In this document: positions 41,941-50,932 of the stretch, one piece after another
Layout: every line of letters begins with the position of its first letter
Numbering within the stretch: the first letter of the stretch is position 1
Program-made: the position numbers and the translations under genes
Assembly: GCA_965222525.1 (NCBI GenBank)
Contig: OZ244955.1
Span: 434,001 to 498,000 of the forward strand
DNA from: CBDCUF01 sp965222525
GTDB taxonomy: Bacteria > Pseudomonadota > Alphaproteobacteria > Rickettsiales > UBA8987
Direction of reading: 5' to 3'
DNA: 64,000 bases
Notes under the pieces: model-generated
Seen by the model: only the letters and a program-made list of their open reading frames with translations
Told to the model about the DNA's origin: nothing
Databases searched by the model: none

Positions 41941-42846
41941 ATGACAAAAAAATATAAAAAAAGCAGTAATTCATCTATATTACAGGCGGTTATTCCGATA
42001 AAGGCGCTGCTGGGGCGGATGTCCATTGTGTTTTTCATACTGGCTGCCATTGCAATAATTGCGCTGGGTAAAATCAACCCTGACCTTGTCAGCAAAACCC
42101 GCACAAAACTGGCAGATATTACACTGCCGGTACTTTCCGCGCTGTCCAGTCCGGCACAAAGCTATCAGTCCATTAAGGACGGGCTGCATAATATAGTCTT
42201 TGTCTACCAGGAAAACCACCAGCTTCGCCAGCAGAACGCCAGCCTTGCCCGACTGAAAGAAGTTACGGTTGCGCTGGAGGCCGAAAACCGTCGCCTGCGA
42301 GAGTTGCTGAGCTACCTGCCGGAGCCGGGAGTTGAGTTTATGACCGCACGGGTGGTGGGTGATACCGGCGGCAGTTATAACCGCTCGGCGCTGATAAATG
42401 CCGGTGCCGCATACGGGGTCAAGGACGGGCAGGTGGTAACCAATAAAGAGGGGCTGGTCGGGCGTGTGGTGGAAACCGGCGACAACAGCGCACGCATCCT
42501 TCTGATAACCGACCTCAATTCACGAATTCCGATAATTACCCAATATTCCCGTGAGCGGGCGATTCTGGCCGGAACCAACAGCAATATGCCGAAACTGGTG
42601 CATTTTCCCCGTGATTCAAAGATAAAGCCCGGTGAGCGTATTGTAACTTCCGGTGACGGTGTTCTGTTCCCGCCGGAAGTTCCGGTTGGGGTGGTACATA
42701 GCGTTACCAATAAATCGATATATATCAAGCCTTTCGTCGACTGGGGCAGGCTTGAATACGTCACTATTACCGAATACCAGCCTGCCCCTTCCCCTGAAAA
42801 GTCAGCTGCAAACGAAAATCCTACCTCAAACGGCGGAAGATATTGA
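41941..42846 (+). CDS. mreC: Rod shape-determining protein MreC
   Basis: A 301-residue bitopic inner-membrane protein. A short cytoplasmic tail and membrane span (about 28-47) are followed by a coiled coil (about 85-120, HQLRQQNASLARLKEVTVALEAENRRLRELL) and the beta-domain (VGDTGGSYNRSALINAGAAYGVKDGQVVTNKEGLVGRV, then DLNSRIPIITQYSRERAILAGT and GDGVLFPPEVPVG). It scaffolds MreD, RodA and PBP2 in lateral wall synthesis. The usual mreB and mreD neighbours are absent; the next gene is convergent and overlaps by 26 bp. Confidence 0.93.
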   Translation: MTKKYKKSSNSSILQAVIPIKALLGRMSIVFFILAAIAIIALGKINPDLVSKTRTKLADITLPVLSALSSPAQSYQSIKDGLHNIVFVYQENHQLRQQNASLARLKEVTVALEAENRRLRELLSYLPEPGVEFMTARVVGDTGGSYNRSALINAGAAYGVKDGQVVTNKEGLVGRVVETGDNSARILLITDLNSRIPIITQYSRERAILAGTNSNMPKLVHFPRDSKIKPGERIVTSGDGVLFPPEVPVGVVHSVTNKSIYIKPFVDWGRLEYVTITEYQPAPSPEKSAANENPTSNGGRY

Positions 42847-44053
42847 TGGTAAGGTCGTCACGCAAGTTTGATATGGTGCCGCTGTGGCCGGTGCGCTTGT
42901 TGAACTCGGACAGCATCCCTGCCATCATCTCCCCACTGCCGGCCCCTTTCATCTTATCGAACAGGTCAGCCCAGCAATCCAGTTCGATAAAATTACCTTG
43001 CATGTCCTCGGTTTCCACCAGCGCATCGCTGTAGAGCATCAATGTACTGTCCACAGGAAATTCACATTCCCGTATTTTATACCTGACATCGCTGGTAACT
43101 GCGAGCGGCACTCCGGTACCGTCAATTACCGTGATCCTGCCATATTTATCCATAAGCAGGGCTTCCGGGAAAGCGGCCGTTGCATAGCGCATCACATTAG
43201 CCCTGATGTCCAGAATGCCGTAGAACATTGTGGCAAACTGGCCGGTATCAAGCAGGTCGTATAGCCTGTTATTTACATTATTGAGAAATATATCCGGCGC
43301 CGGCATATAGCTGCTAACCTCCTGTAGTACCGCATGCAGGCGGAAGGTGTTGATAGCCGCTCCCACACCGTGGCCGGAAAAATCCACCATATATATTGCA
43401 AGTTCATGATATGATAGCGGCTTTATACCCCAGAAATCACCGCCAAGCTCGGAAGATGTTTCGAAATACGTGGTAATATCCATATTGTAATGCCGGCGTA
43501 TTACATCAAGCGTATTATCGGAAGGTAGCAGGCTTTTTTGTGACTTCCGTGCATCGTCAAGCTCCGCCTTGATCCGGCTTTTATAGCGTTGCAGATTATC
43601 CAGCAGCGCCCGGTTTTCGAGATGTACCTGCGTTCTGGCAATCACTTCATCGGAATTCAGCGGCTTGTTGACAAAATCAGTAGCCCCGACCTTGAATGCA
43701 CGGGCAACATCCTCCGGCGTGTCGGTAGCGCTTTGTACCAGAACCGGAATATTGGCCATGCCCTTTATCGCACGCAGCTTCCGGCAGAACTCGAACCCGT
43801 CCATATTGGGCATCATCAGGTCAAGAAAGATAAGATCGGGAGTGAAATTGCCCGAGGTGATTTTCTCAAGCGCCTGAACGCCATCCTCGGCCAGCTGTAT
43901 GTTATTGATCCCGTATGAGCGCAGGATTTTTTCCAGGAATACCCTGCTGAACTCGGCATCGTCTACTATCAGAACAGGAGAAGATTTTAATCTACCCAGA
44001 ATGTCTGAGCTATCAAAGCCAGGACTATGAGTGTTTTCTGCAGTTTGAAACAT
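42821..44053 (-). CDS. Response regulator with SpoIIE-type PP2C phosphatase domain
   Basis: A 410-residue protein from the ATG at 44053. A receiver domain at about 24-145 has VLIVDDAEFSRVFLEKIL, the phosphoacceptor in DLIFLDLMMPNMDGFEF and the lysine in DFVNKPLNSDEV. A coiled linker follows, then a PP2C/SpoIIE domain from about 190 (TYFETSSELGGDFWGIKPL, VDFSGHGVGAAINT, MLYSDALVETED). It would dephosphorylate a STAS antagonist in response to a phospho-signal. The STAS gene lies 4 bp upstream, the likely partner. Overlaps the 3' end of mreC. Confidence 0.92.
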   Translation of the reverse strand: MFQTAENTHSPGFDSSDILGRLKSSPVLIVDDAEFSRVFLEKILRSYGINNIQLAEDGVQALEKITSGNFTPDLIFLDLMMPNMDGFEFCRKLRAIKGMANIPVLVQSATDTPEDVARAFKVGATDFVNKPLNSDEVIARTQVHLENRALLDNLQRYKSRIKAELDDARKSQKSLLPSDNTLDVIRRHYNMDITTYFETSSELGGDFWGIKPLSYHELAIYMVDFSGHGVGAAINTFRLHAVLQEVSSYMPAPDIFLNNVNNRLYDLLDTGQFATMFYGILDIRANVMRYATAAFPEALLMDKYGRITVIDGTGVPLAVTSDVRYKIRECEFPVDSTLMLYSDALVETEDMQGNFIELDCWADLFDKMKGAGSGEMMAGMLSEFNKRTGHSGTISNLRDDLTINIFRRLR

Positions 44054-44057
44054 GGAC

Positions 44058-44357
44058 TTACTCAATCTCAAACAGGTTGTCAAATCTTGACACGGTAAGG
44101 ATTTTGTTTATCGTTCTGGTGTTTTTTAATTTAACAGGAAGTTTTTTCTTATCCGCCTCCTCCTTTGCCATCAGTAACATCCCTAAACCAGCGGAATCGA
44201 TGAAGGTGATATTGTTGAAATCAAAAATAACTGTTGCAACATCTGCACTAGCAATTTCCTGCAAAATCTGTCGAAACTTTTCATGGTCTGAGAATGTAAA
44301 TTTCCCGCTCATTGCAAATTCACAGATGCTATTGTCAATGTTATGAGAGTACTCCAT
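44058..44357 (-). CDS. STAS-domain anti-sigma factor antagonist
   Basis: A 99-residue STAS protein of SpoIIAA/RsbV type. ATVIFDFNNITFIDSAGLGMLL carries the DSAGLG phosphorylation serine. Dephosphorylated, it would bind a kinase of RsbW type. It is 4 bp upstream of the PP2C response regulator and downstream of cckA, so it completes two of the three parts of a partner switch. Confidence 0.92.
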   Translation of the reverse strand: MEYSHNIDNSICEFAMSGKFTFSDHEKFRQILQEIASADVATVIFDFNNITFIDSAGLGMLLMAKEEADKKKLPVKLKNTRTINKILTVSRFDNLFEIE

Positions 44358-44484
44358 TTAACTTCCTTTGTTACTACCCTTGTCAGGTAACATACAATAA
44401 TAAATAGCAAACACAACTTCAGCTTGCAATGCTTATATAGTTATCAGCTCCAATTAATATCAAAAGTTTCAACAGACAGGTCAA

Positions 44485-45885
44485 TTATATTACCTGCCTA
44501 ACCTTGGTAGCAAGTTGTTGCAGGCTATATGGTTTGGGCAGGAAGTGAAACTCCCTTTTATCGCCATATGATTTCATAAATTCATCCTCACCGTAGCCCG
44601 ATATAAAAATTACCTTAATATCAGGATATTGCCTTACAGCTTCCTTGATCATATCCGGTCCGTTTATTCCAGGCATCACTACATCGGTTATTACTATATC
44701 TATCTCATCACCTTTTTCCTTAACAACCTCAAGAGCTTTTTCACCAGATTCAGCCTCCAGTACATTATACCCCTTGTTGGACAAAGCACGTGAACTGAAA
44801 ATTCGTACAGGAGCTTCATCTTCAACTATCAATATAGTTCCCTGTCCTGTTAAATCGCCTATATTCTCTCTCTCTTCCTTATCATGTTTTGCCTCTCCCT
44901 CCTGCGCTACATGGCGTTTTAGAAATATGGTAAATTTTGTACCTTCACCTTCCCGGCTGAAGACATATACATGCCCACCACTCTGCTCAATAATACCGAA
45001 CACCGTAGAAAGTCCAAGGCCGGTGCCCTGCCCCAGCTCCTTGGTAGTATAAAACGGATCAAAGATTTTCTGCATAACCTCTCTGGACATACCATGCCCG
45101 TTATCCTCAATCTCAAGCCGTACATAATCTCCTGCCTCCATATGTTCATCCGAAGCGGTAAATGTGTTACGGTCAGGCCTGTAATTATCCGCAAGGGTAA
45201 TATTGTCAGCTTTTATATCCAGCTTTCCTCCTCCGTGCATTGCATCACGGGAATTAACCGCCAGATTGATAATAACCTGCTCAAGCTGGCCGTGGTCAGC
45301 TTTGATCTTCCATAAATCCTTGTCACACTGCAGGTTGAATTCAATATTTTCTCCTATCAGACGGCGAATTAAATGCGAAAGTTCAGTGAGTATCTCGGTT
45401 AAATCCAATATCTCCGGCTGCAGGGTCTGCTTGCGTGAGAAGGCTAGAAGTTGTCGTACCAAGTTAGCAGCACGGTTAGCATTCTGCTTAACCTGCATAA
45501 TATCAGCAAAAGAAGGGTCCCCGGGCGGATGGCGGGTTAGGAGCAAATCGCAGAATCCTATCATAGCAGTTAGCAGATTATTAAAATCATGGGCTATTCC
45601 GCCAGCAAGCTGACCTACCGCATGCATTTTCTGCGCATGTACCGCACGCAGGTCAAATTCTGGCATTATTTCGGGTTGTAATATGGAAGGCGGTAAAGAG
45701 GTGTTATTATGCTTTTGCGGCAGCTTCAGCACAATGAATATCAGGGCAAGAAATATCAGACCGATTGCAGATATAAGCAGGTGCTTCCCGATGGTATCTA
45801 TACTCAGAGCAGCAGATATAAGTATTACGGCACCTGCTACCAGTGCTGATATTAAGATACCGTTATTTCTACACTCCATTACCAT
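44485..45885 (-). CDS. cckA: CckA-type hybrid histidine kinase (short form)
   Basis: A 466-residue hybrid kinase. Two membrane spans (about 9-27 and 34-53) are followed directly by the dimerisation domain MHAVGQLAGGIAHDFNNLLTAMIGF (His99), an ATPase domain (INLAVNSRDAM, DNGHGMS, GTGLGLSTVFGII) and a receiver domain with acceptor Asp at about 401 (VITDVVMPGINGPD). These are the CckA signatures. Caulobacter CckA has PAS domains between membrane and kinase; here they are absent. CckA controls CtrA and cell-cycle progression through ChpT. The start is either 45885 or the ATG six bases downstream. Confidence 0.85.
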   Translation of the reverse strand: MVMECRNNGILISALVAGAVILISAALSIDTIGKHLLISAIGLIFLALIFIVLKLPQKHNNTSLPPSILQPEIMPEFDLRAVHAQKMHAVGQLAGGIAHDFNNLLTAMIGFCDLLLTRHPPGDPSFADIMQVKQNANRAANLVRQLLAFSRKQTLQPEILDLTEILTELSHLIRRLIGENIEFNLQCDKDLWKIKADHGQLEQVIINLAVNSRDAMHGGGKLDIKADNITLADNYRPDRNTFTASDEHMEAGDYVRLEIEDNGHGMSREVMQKIFDPFYTTKELGQGTGLGLSTVFGIIEQSGGHVYVFSREGEGTKFTIFLKRHVAQEGEAKHDKEERENIGDLTGQGTILIVEDEAPVRIFSSRALSNKGYNVLEAESGEKALEVVKEKGDEIDIVITDVVMPGINGPDMIKEAVRQYPDIKVIFISGYGEDEFMKSYGDKREFHFLPKPYSLQQLATKVRQVI

Positions 45886-46037
45886 TTTTTATGTGAAAAT
45901 ACACAGTAAGGCAAGAAATAGGTCGCAGGAAAAAATGTCGATACAATCTGGTCTTTTTTCTTGGTAATTCTGCAACATTATCATATACTTTCAACTATTC
46001 AGCTATTTCAGGATTTTTGCCGAAGGGAGAGTAAATT

Positions 46038-46475
46038 ATGGAAAAAAAAGAGTACTTTATAAACTATAAAAAATTTGCGCTAATATACTTTTTATACCCG
46101 TTTTTGCTAGTTCTGGTGTCTTATGACAAGGAGTCTACCCAAGGCGAAATTATCACGATTGCTGCAGTGGGTACTGTGCTGGCAATCATCGCTACCCATA
46201 TATTTTTCCATAAAGTATTACGTCCGTCGGCCTCTATTATTGTTGATAGCGAAGGTATGCACACATATAGCATGTCTATGGAGAAGGAAACTATCAAATG
46301 GGACAACATTATCGGGCCGATAGAGACTAGTCTTGGTGTATGTAAGCGCTATACATTTACTAATATGGATGATGAACATGACACAATAATCTTCACCTCG
46401 CTTACCGAAAATACCGATGATTTGCTTGAGCGTGCACGTGACAAAATCGCCGAACGGAACGGGCAAAGTGGGTAA
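46038..46475 (+). CDS. Membrane protein with a cytoplasmic PH-like domain (unrecognised)
   Basis: A 145-residue protein with two hydrophobic segments (about 13-29 and 38-58), then a soluble part (PSASIIVDSEGMHTYSMSMEKETIKWDNIIGPIETSLGVCKRYTF) whose pattern resembles bacterial PH-like membrane proteins. No family name can be assigned. A ribosome-binding site (gggaga) precedes the ATG. It is divergent from cckA. Confidence 0.65.
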   Translation: MEKKEYFINYKKFALIYFLYPFLLVLVSYDKESTQGEIITIAAVGTVLAIIATHIFFHKVLRPSASIIVDSEGMHTYSMSMEKETIKWDNIIGPIETSLGVCKRYTFTNMDDEHDTIIFTSLTENTDDLLERARDKIAERNGQSG

Positions 46476-46505
46476 TGGAGTGATTTGGTGGTTTTTCACA
46501 GGAGC

Positions 46506-47015
46506 ATGATGGGGTTCAGGCAGATAATATTCCTTCCTGCTGTAGTGGCGCTGGTTGCCTGTGACCCGGTGATGACGGTAGTGACTACTGCACCGGCGGT
46601 TATTCTCGGAGCGCATGATCAGGTGGGAAAGCGGGAAAGATGGCTTAAGCGCGCCGAGCAGGGTGATGTATATTCGCAGTATGAGCTGGCAGAATCCTAT
46701 TGCTGTAGGCCAAATGAAGGTAAGACGGATGATATGGAGGCGGTAAACTGGTATTGCAAAGCGGCGAAGAATGGCTTTACCAGGGCACAGATAGAAATCG
46801 GCAAGTTATATGAAAACAAGAGAGCTTTGAAGGGTGTAGAAGTTCCGAAGAATGACCTTATGGCTTATTTATGGTACCGTATGGCGGCCAGACGGGGCAT
46901 AATAGAGGCTGAGAAACTGGTACATAATATGGAGGATAAATTCACCCCACAGGAAATAAAATCGGTAGATATCCTGCTCGACCATCCCGATATGGTGGAA
47001 TGTGTGAGCGGGTAA
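46506..47015 (+). CDS. Sel1-repeat lipoprotein
   Basis: The start is at the ATG at 46506 (or 46509), just after aggagc; the upstream TTG start is less likely. 169 residues. MMGFRQIIFLPAVVALVAC is a lipoprotein signal (lipobox LVAC). The remainder has Sel1-like repeats: GDVYSQYELAESYC, EAVNWYCKAAKNGFTRAQIEIGKLYE and AYLWYRMAARRGIIEAEKLV. Such proteins mediate protein interactions in the envelope. Specific role unknown. Confidence 0.8.
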   Translation: MMGFRQIIFLPAVVALVACDPVMTVVTTAPAVILGAHDQVGKRERWLKRAEQGDVYSQYELAESYCCRPNEGKTDDMEAVNWYCKAAKNGFTRAQIEIGKLYENKRALKGVEVPKNDLMAYLWYRMAARRGIIEAEKLVHNMEDKFTPQEIKSVDILLDHPDMVECVSG

Positions 47016-47056
47016 TCATAATATCTCTAAATCTCTGTAAATAACTATAATTGTAT

Positions 47057-48016
47057 ATGCCGAAATCAATCGTTAAAGGATGTGGTTCTTATCTACCTGA
47101 AAGGGTAATGGATAATGATGAGTTATCCGGAATTGTTGACACTAATGATGAGTGGATTGTTGAGCGGACGGGGATTCAACAGCGCCATATTGCAGCTGAT
47201 GGTGAGATGACTTCAGATATGGCTGCAAGGGCAGCGGAGTGTGCGCTGCAGGCGGCAGGGATTGGCGCTGCGGATATCGACGCGATTGTGCTGGCAACTA
47301 CTACCCCTGATAATACCTTTCCTTCGACCGCTACCCGTGTACAGCATCTCCTTGGGATGGAGCAGGGCTTTGCATTTGATATTCAGGCGGTATGTACTGG
47401 TTTTGTCTATGCACTTTCGGTTGCGGATAATTTTATAAAATCCGGTCAGTGCAGGACTGTTCTGGTCATCGGAACGGATGCACTCACCCGTATTATGGAC
47501 TGGGAAGACCGTGGTACCTGTATATTATTCGGTGATGGTGCAGGTGCAGTGGTTTTGCAGGCGGGAGAAGGTGAAAACCGTGGTATTCTCTCCACCCACC
47601 TGTATTCTGATGGTTCCACCCGTGACTTATTATATGTTGATGGCGGGGTAGGACTGACGCAAACTGCAGGAAAAATGCGTATGCAGGGACGAGAGGTGTT
47701 CAAACATGCGGTTACCAAGCTGGCTGAATGTACGTTGGAAGCCCTGAGACATGACGGTTTACAGACGGATGATATAGACTGGGTCGTGCCGCATCAGGCC
47801 AATATCCGTATACTCGACGCAACCATCAAAAAACTCGGCCTGCCATATGAAAAGCTTATCGCAACAGTAGCCACGCATGCCAATACCTCCGCTGCGTCAA
47901 TCCCGCTGGCACTAGATACTGCCACCAGGGACGGCCGTATCAAGCAGGGCGATCTAATAGCCATACAAGCCATAGGCGGTGGTCTGACCTGGGGGAGCTG
48001 CTTGGTGAGGTGGTGA
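47057..48016 (+). CDS. fabH: 3-oxoacyl-ACP synthase III
   Basis: Condenses acetyl-CoA with malonyl-ACP to start fatty acid synthesis. The ATG at 47057 is preferred over a TTG at 47051; 319 residues. The active-site cysteine is in IQAVCTGFVYALSVAD, and the His and Asn in VPHQANIRILDA and ATHANTSAASIPLAL. SYLPERVMDNDEL and NDEWIVERTGIQQRHIA are canonical. plsX, the usual neighbour, is not present here. Confidence 0.96.
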   Translation: MPKSIVKGCGSYLPERVMDNDELSGIVDTNDEWIVERTGIQQRHIAADGEMTSDMAARAAECALQAAGIGAADIDAIVLATTTPDNTFPSTATRVQHLLGMEQGFAFDIQAVCTGFVYALSVADNFIKSGQCRTVLVIGTDALTRIMDWEDRGTCILFGDGAGAVVLQAGEGENRGILSTHLYSDGSTRDLLYVDGGVGLTQTAGKMRMQGREVFKHAVTKLAECTLEALRHDGLQTDDIDWVVPHQANIRILDATIKKLGLPYEKLIATVATHANTSAASIPLALDTATRDGRIKQGDLIAIQAIGGGLTWGSCLVRW

Positions 48017-48035
48017 ATGTGGTAAACTAACAACT

Positions 48036-49388
48036 TTATCCGGCCTTCATTCCCTCCTCATATGCTTTGAGCTTGTTGCGCAGGGTGCGGATGGAAATGC
48101 CGAGGATATTGGCGGCATGGGTGCGGTTGCCGAGGCAGTGGTCAACGGTTTTCAATATCAGATCACGCTCGACCGACTCTACCGTTTGTCCTACCAGTGA
48201 ATCCAGCCCGTCTGAAGAAGAATCCGGTGAAGTAGTAGTCTGCGCCGCCTTACCGGCTTCCGACTGCACGGCATCGGCAGAATCATTCGTCTCACCGCTC
48301 AAATGTATGGCATCAGCCTCTATTTCCTTACCGGTACTCAGCAGTACCGCGCGGTGCATCGTGTTTTCCAGCTCCCTTACATTGCCAGGCCAGCTATAAT
48401 CTTCAAGCTTCTTCATTGTCTCCTTTGAAATGGCAAGCGGTTCCATACCATTAGCCTCAGCGTATTTTTCTGCAAAATGTCCGGCAAATTTCCCTATATC
48501 CTCCTTTCGTTCACGTAACGGCGGCAGGTCAAGATTGATAACATTAAGCCGGAAGTACAAATCTTCACGAAAATTACCCGCAGCAACCTCCTTGCGCAAA
48601 TCACGGTTACTGGTAGCCAGAATGCGCAGATTCAGCTTTATCGGTTTAGTCCCACCGACACGGTCAATTTCCTGCTCCTGAATTGCCCTGAGCAATTTCG
48701 CCTGCAACCTTGCATCCATCTCGCTGATTTCATCCAGCAAGAGCGTACCGTTACTGGACTCCTCAAACTTGCCGATACGCTTATGGGTTGCGCCGGTAAA
48801 TGCCCCCTTCTCATGCCCGAACAGTTCCGATTCCAGCAGATTATCAGGTATAGCCGCACAATTCACCGATACAAAAGCCTCCTTACTGCGGTTGCTCTTG
48901 TTATGGATATAACGTGCCATCACCTCCTTGCCGGTGCCGGACCCGCCGGTAATCAGTACACTGGCATCGGAAGAAGCCACCCGGTCAGCAATCTCCACCA
49001 CTTTCTGCATGGCAGGTGAGGTGCATATCATCACCCGTGAATCCTCGGCGATTGCCTCCAATATTGCCGCTATAAGCTGCTCATCGGGGGGAAGCGGCAG
49101 ATATTCCTTCGCACCGGCCTTGATAGCCGCCACAGCAGCCTTGCTGTTATTCTCGGTGCCATAGCCGATTACGGGAACATTTATCCGCTCCTGCTTTAGT
49201 GCAGCAATCAGCCCGCCTACATCCAGCGTTACATCCACCATAGCCAGATCAGCACCCTTGCCGGCGCATAAATGCGTAAGTGCCGCCTCGGTATCCGACA
49301 CATGCGCTACATCTGCCCCGTTCTTTCTGGCGATTCCTACCGCCTCACTAACCTGACTATCAAGCTTTCCAATTACGAGTAGTTTCAT
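48036..49388 (-). CDS. flbD: FlbD-type sigma-54-dependent flagellar regulator
   Basis: A 450-residue activator. The N-terminal receiver-like domain (1-115) is degenerate: the acceptor region reads LAMVDVTLD and the usual KP motif is LPLPP, as in FlbD proteins. The AAA+ domain has TGGSGTGKEVMARYIH, the sigma-54-contacting GAFTGA loop, LLLDEISEMDARLQAKLLRA and WPGNVRELENTMHRA. A Fis-type helix-turn-helix ends the protein (NRTHAANILGISIRTLRNKL). In Caulobacter it activates late flagellar genes. The flagellin cluster is 4.5 kb away; no sigma-54 promoter could be found upstream of flagellin. Confidence 0.85.
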   Translation of the reverse strand: MKLLVIGKLDSQVSEAVGIARKNGADVAHVSDTEAALTHLCAGKGADLAMVDVTLDVGGLIAALKQERINVPVIGYGTENNSKAAVAAIKAGAKEYLPLPPDEQLIAAILEAIAEDSRVMICTSPAMQKVVEIADRVASSDASVLITGGSGTGKEVMARYIHNKSNRSKEAFVSVNCAAIPDNLLESELFGHEKGAFTGATHKRIGKFEESSNGTLLLDEISEMDARLQAKLLRAIQEQEIDRVGGTKPIKLNLRILATSNRDLRKEVAAGNFREDLYFRLNVINLDLPPLRERKEDIGKFAGHFAEKYAEANGMEPLAISKETMKKLEDYSWPGNVRELENTMHRAVLLSTGKEIEADAIHLSGETNDSADAVQSEAGKAAQTTTSPDSSSDGLDSLVGQTVESVERDLILKTVDHCLGNRTHAANILGISIRTLRNKLKAYEEGMKAG

Positions 49389-49403
49389 TTTTAGTGCAGA
49401 GAC

Positions 49404-49880
49404 TTACTTATCACCCGTACCTTTAAACGGGTTCCACATATCGATGGTTTTTTCGACGGCCTGCTCGAAATATTGCATATTCTGCTTGCTGATTTCCTCA
49501 AACTGTTTAAGCGGGGAGAAATCACCCATGAATGAACCGATATAATTGCGCATATATTCCTGATTTTTAGTGAAATTCTCCATGGATTTCTCCAGATATG
49601 GCGGCAGCAGCGCACTGATATTATCGCCGTAGAAAGCAATAATCTGGCGCAGGAAAGGTATTGGCAGCAGGTTATATCCCTTGGATTCCTGCTCGAAAAT
49701 AATCTGGGTGAGCACCGAACGGGTTAAATCCTCACCGGATTTTGCATCCTGTACCACAAAATCAATGCCGTCCTTAACCATCTGGCACAAATCCTCCAGC
49801 GTGACATAGCGGCTGGTCAGCGTGTCATACAGCCTGCGATTGGCATATTTCTTGACTATTACCGGTTTGTTCTGGGTCAT
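49404..49880 (-). CDS. phaR: Polyhydroxyalkanoate synthesis repressor PhaR
   Basis: A 158-residue DNA- and PHA-binding regulator. VIVKKYANRRLYDTLTSRYVTLEDLCQMV is the PHB_acc N-terminal DNA-binding domain, and ESKGYNLLPIPFLRQIIAFYGD and the amphipathic YLEKSMENFTKNQEYMRNYI follow. It controls phasin and PHB genes, which are not in this window. It lies 15 bp upstream of flbD on the same strand; a 150-bp palindromic element starts 26 bp before it. Confidence 0.93.
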   Translation of the reverse strand: MTQNKPVIVKKYANRRLYDTLTSRYVTLEDLCQMVKDGIDFVVQDAKSGEDLTRSVLTQIIFEQESKGYNLLPIPFLRQIIAFYGDNISALLPPYLEKSMENFTKNQEYMRNYIGSFMGDFSPLKQFEEISKQNMQYFEQAVEKTIDMWNPFKGTGDK

Positions 49881-49906
49881 TTTTATTTTAAGTGGCTAAT
49901 GATGTT

Positions 49907-50056
49907 TGTCATCCCGAACTTGTTTCGGGATCCATCTATCAGTATAATAGTCGCTAAAAAGCTATAATTTATATCCTTCAAAATACAAAGAACTAACGCC
50001 AATTATAAAAATTTGGTCATCGGAGAAATGGATGCTGAAACAAGTTCGGGATGACA
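49907..50056. repeat. 150-bp MITE-like palindromic element, copy 2
   Basis: Begins TGTCATCCCGAACTTG and ends CAAGTTCGGGATGACA, so the termini are perfect inverted repeats. Each terminus extends to about 36 bp as an imperfect inverted copy (left GGGATCCATCTATCAG, right ATCGGAGAAATGGATGC) and folds as its own hairpin. The middle is AT-rich. It fills the gap between phaR and the 3' end of ubiA. Confidence 0.8.
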
Positions 50057-50065
50057 ATTCACCCT

Positions 50066-50932
50066 CTACCACCAACCATTACCAAAAACAATAGCTATAA
50101 ACACAATCCATCCGAAATGGCCGTTGGAGCGGAATTTACGCATGCAGTCTTCAGGTTTGTCAAGATTTACACTCAAAACTTGCCATGCAAGATGTATTGC
50201 TGCCAGTACCAACCCGCTGATATATATGTAATTATATCCATCATATGCCAGGCGTCCCGCAATAAACAGCAGCACAACCATTATTACATAAAATAGCGCC
50301 AGGTACTTTTTGGTATGCCTCCCCATACTAACCGCCGTAGACTTGACCCCGATCTCTGCATCATATTTCCTGTCCTGATGGGCATAGATTGTGTCATATC
50401 CGAGTGTCCAGAAAAAACAGGCCGCATATAACAGCAATGCTGGCGGTTCCAGCTCACCAGCAACAGCCGCCCAGCCGATAATCGCACCGGCATTGAATGT
50501 AATCCCCAAGAATGCCTGCGGCCATGCAATATAGCGCTTCATGAAAGGGTAAATCACCACGGGGATAAAGAACACCAGCCCGTATATAATCGCCGTACTG
50601 TTCAGTTGCAGTAATATCACCAGACCCAGAACAAGCAATACCGCAAGCAACCCGAAAGCATGATGCAGCCCCAGTTCACCACTGGCAAGCGGACGGTTTC
50701 TGGTGCGCTCCACCTGCGCATCAATCTTGCGGTCGATTATATCATTGATAATGCATCCCGCCCCGCGCATAATAACCGCACCAGGCGCGAAAAGCACCAG
50801 CAGGGGCAAGGCCTGCCGGACATTTTCCGTTGCCATCGCAATGCTCCACCAGCATGGCCATAACAGCAGATATATCCCTGTCGGCTGGTGCAGGCGCATT
50901 AATCTTGCAAATAATATAAGTTTGTTTGTCAT
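50066..50932 (-). CDS. ubiA: 4-hydroxybenzoate polyprenyltransferase
   Basis: A 288-residue integral membrane prenyltransferase of ubiquinone synthesis. The first Asp-rich motif is in GCIINDIIDRKIDAQVERTRNRPL (NDxxDxxxD), the second in YDTIYAHQDRKYDAEIG (DxxxD). About nine membrane segments fit the family. Its ATG (50930-50932, reverse) shares bases with the ATG of rsmE (50931-50933, forward), so the two genes start back to back with no spacer and no visible ribosome-binding sites. Confidence 0.94.
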   Translation of the reverse strand: MTNKLILFARLMRLHQPTGIYLLLWPCWWSIAMATENVRQALPLLVLFAPGAVIMRGAGCIINDIIDRKIDAQVERTRNRPLASGELGLHHAFGLLAVLLVLGLVILLQLNSTAIIYGLVFFIPVVIYPFMKRYIAWPQAFLGITFNAGAIIGWAAVAGELEPPALLLYAACFFWTLGYDTIYAHQDRKYDAEIGVKSTAVSMGRHTKKYLALFYVIMVVLLFIAGRLAYDGYNYIYISGLVLAAIHLAWQVLSVNLDKPEDCMRKFRSNGHFGWIVFIAIVFGNGWW

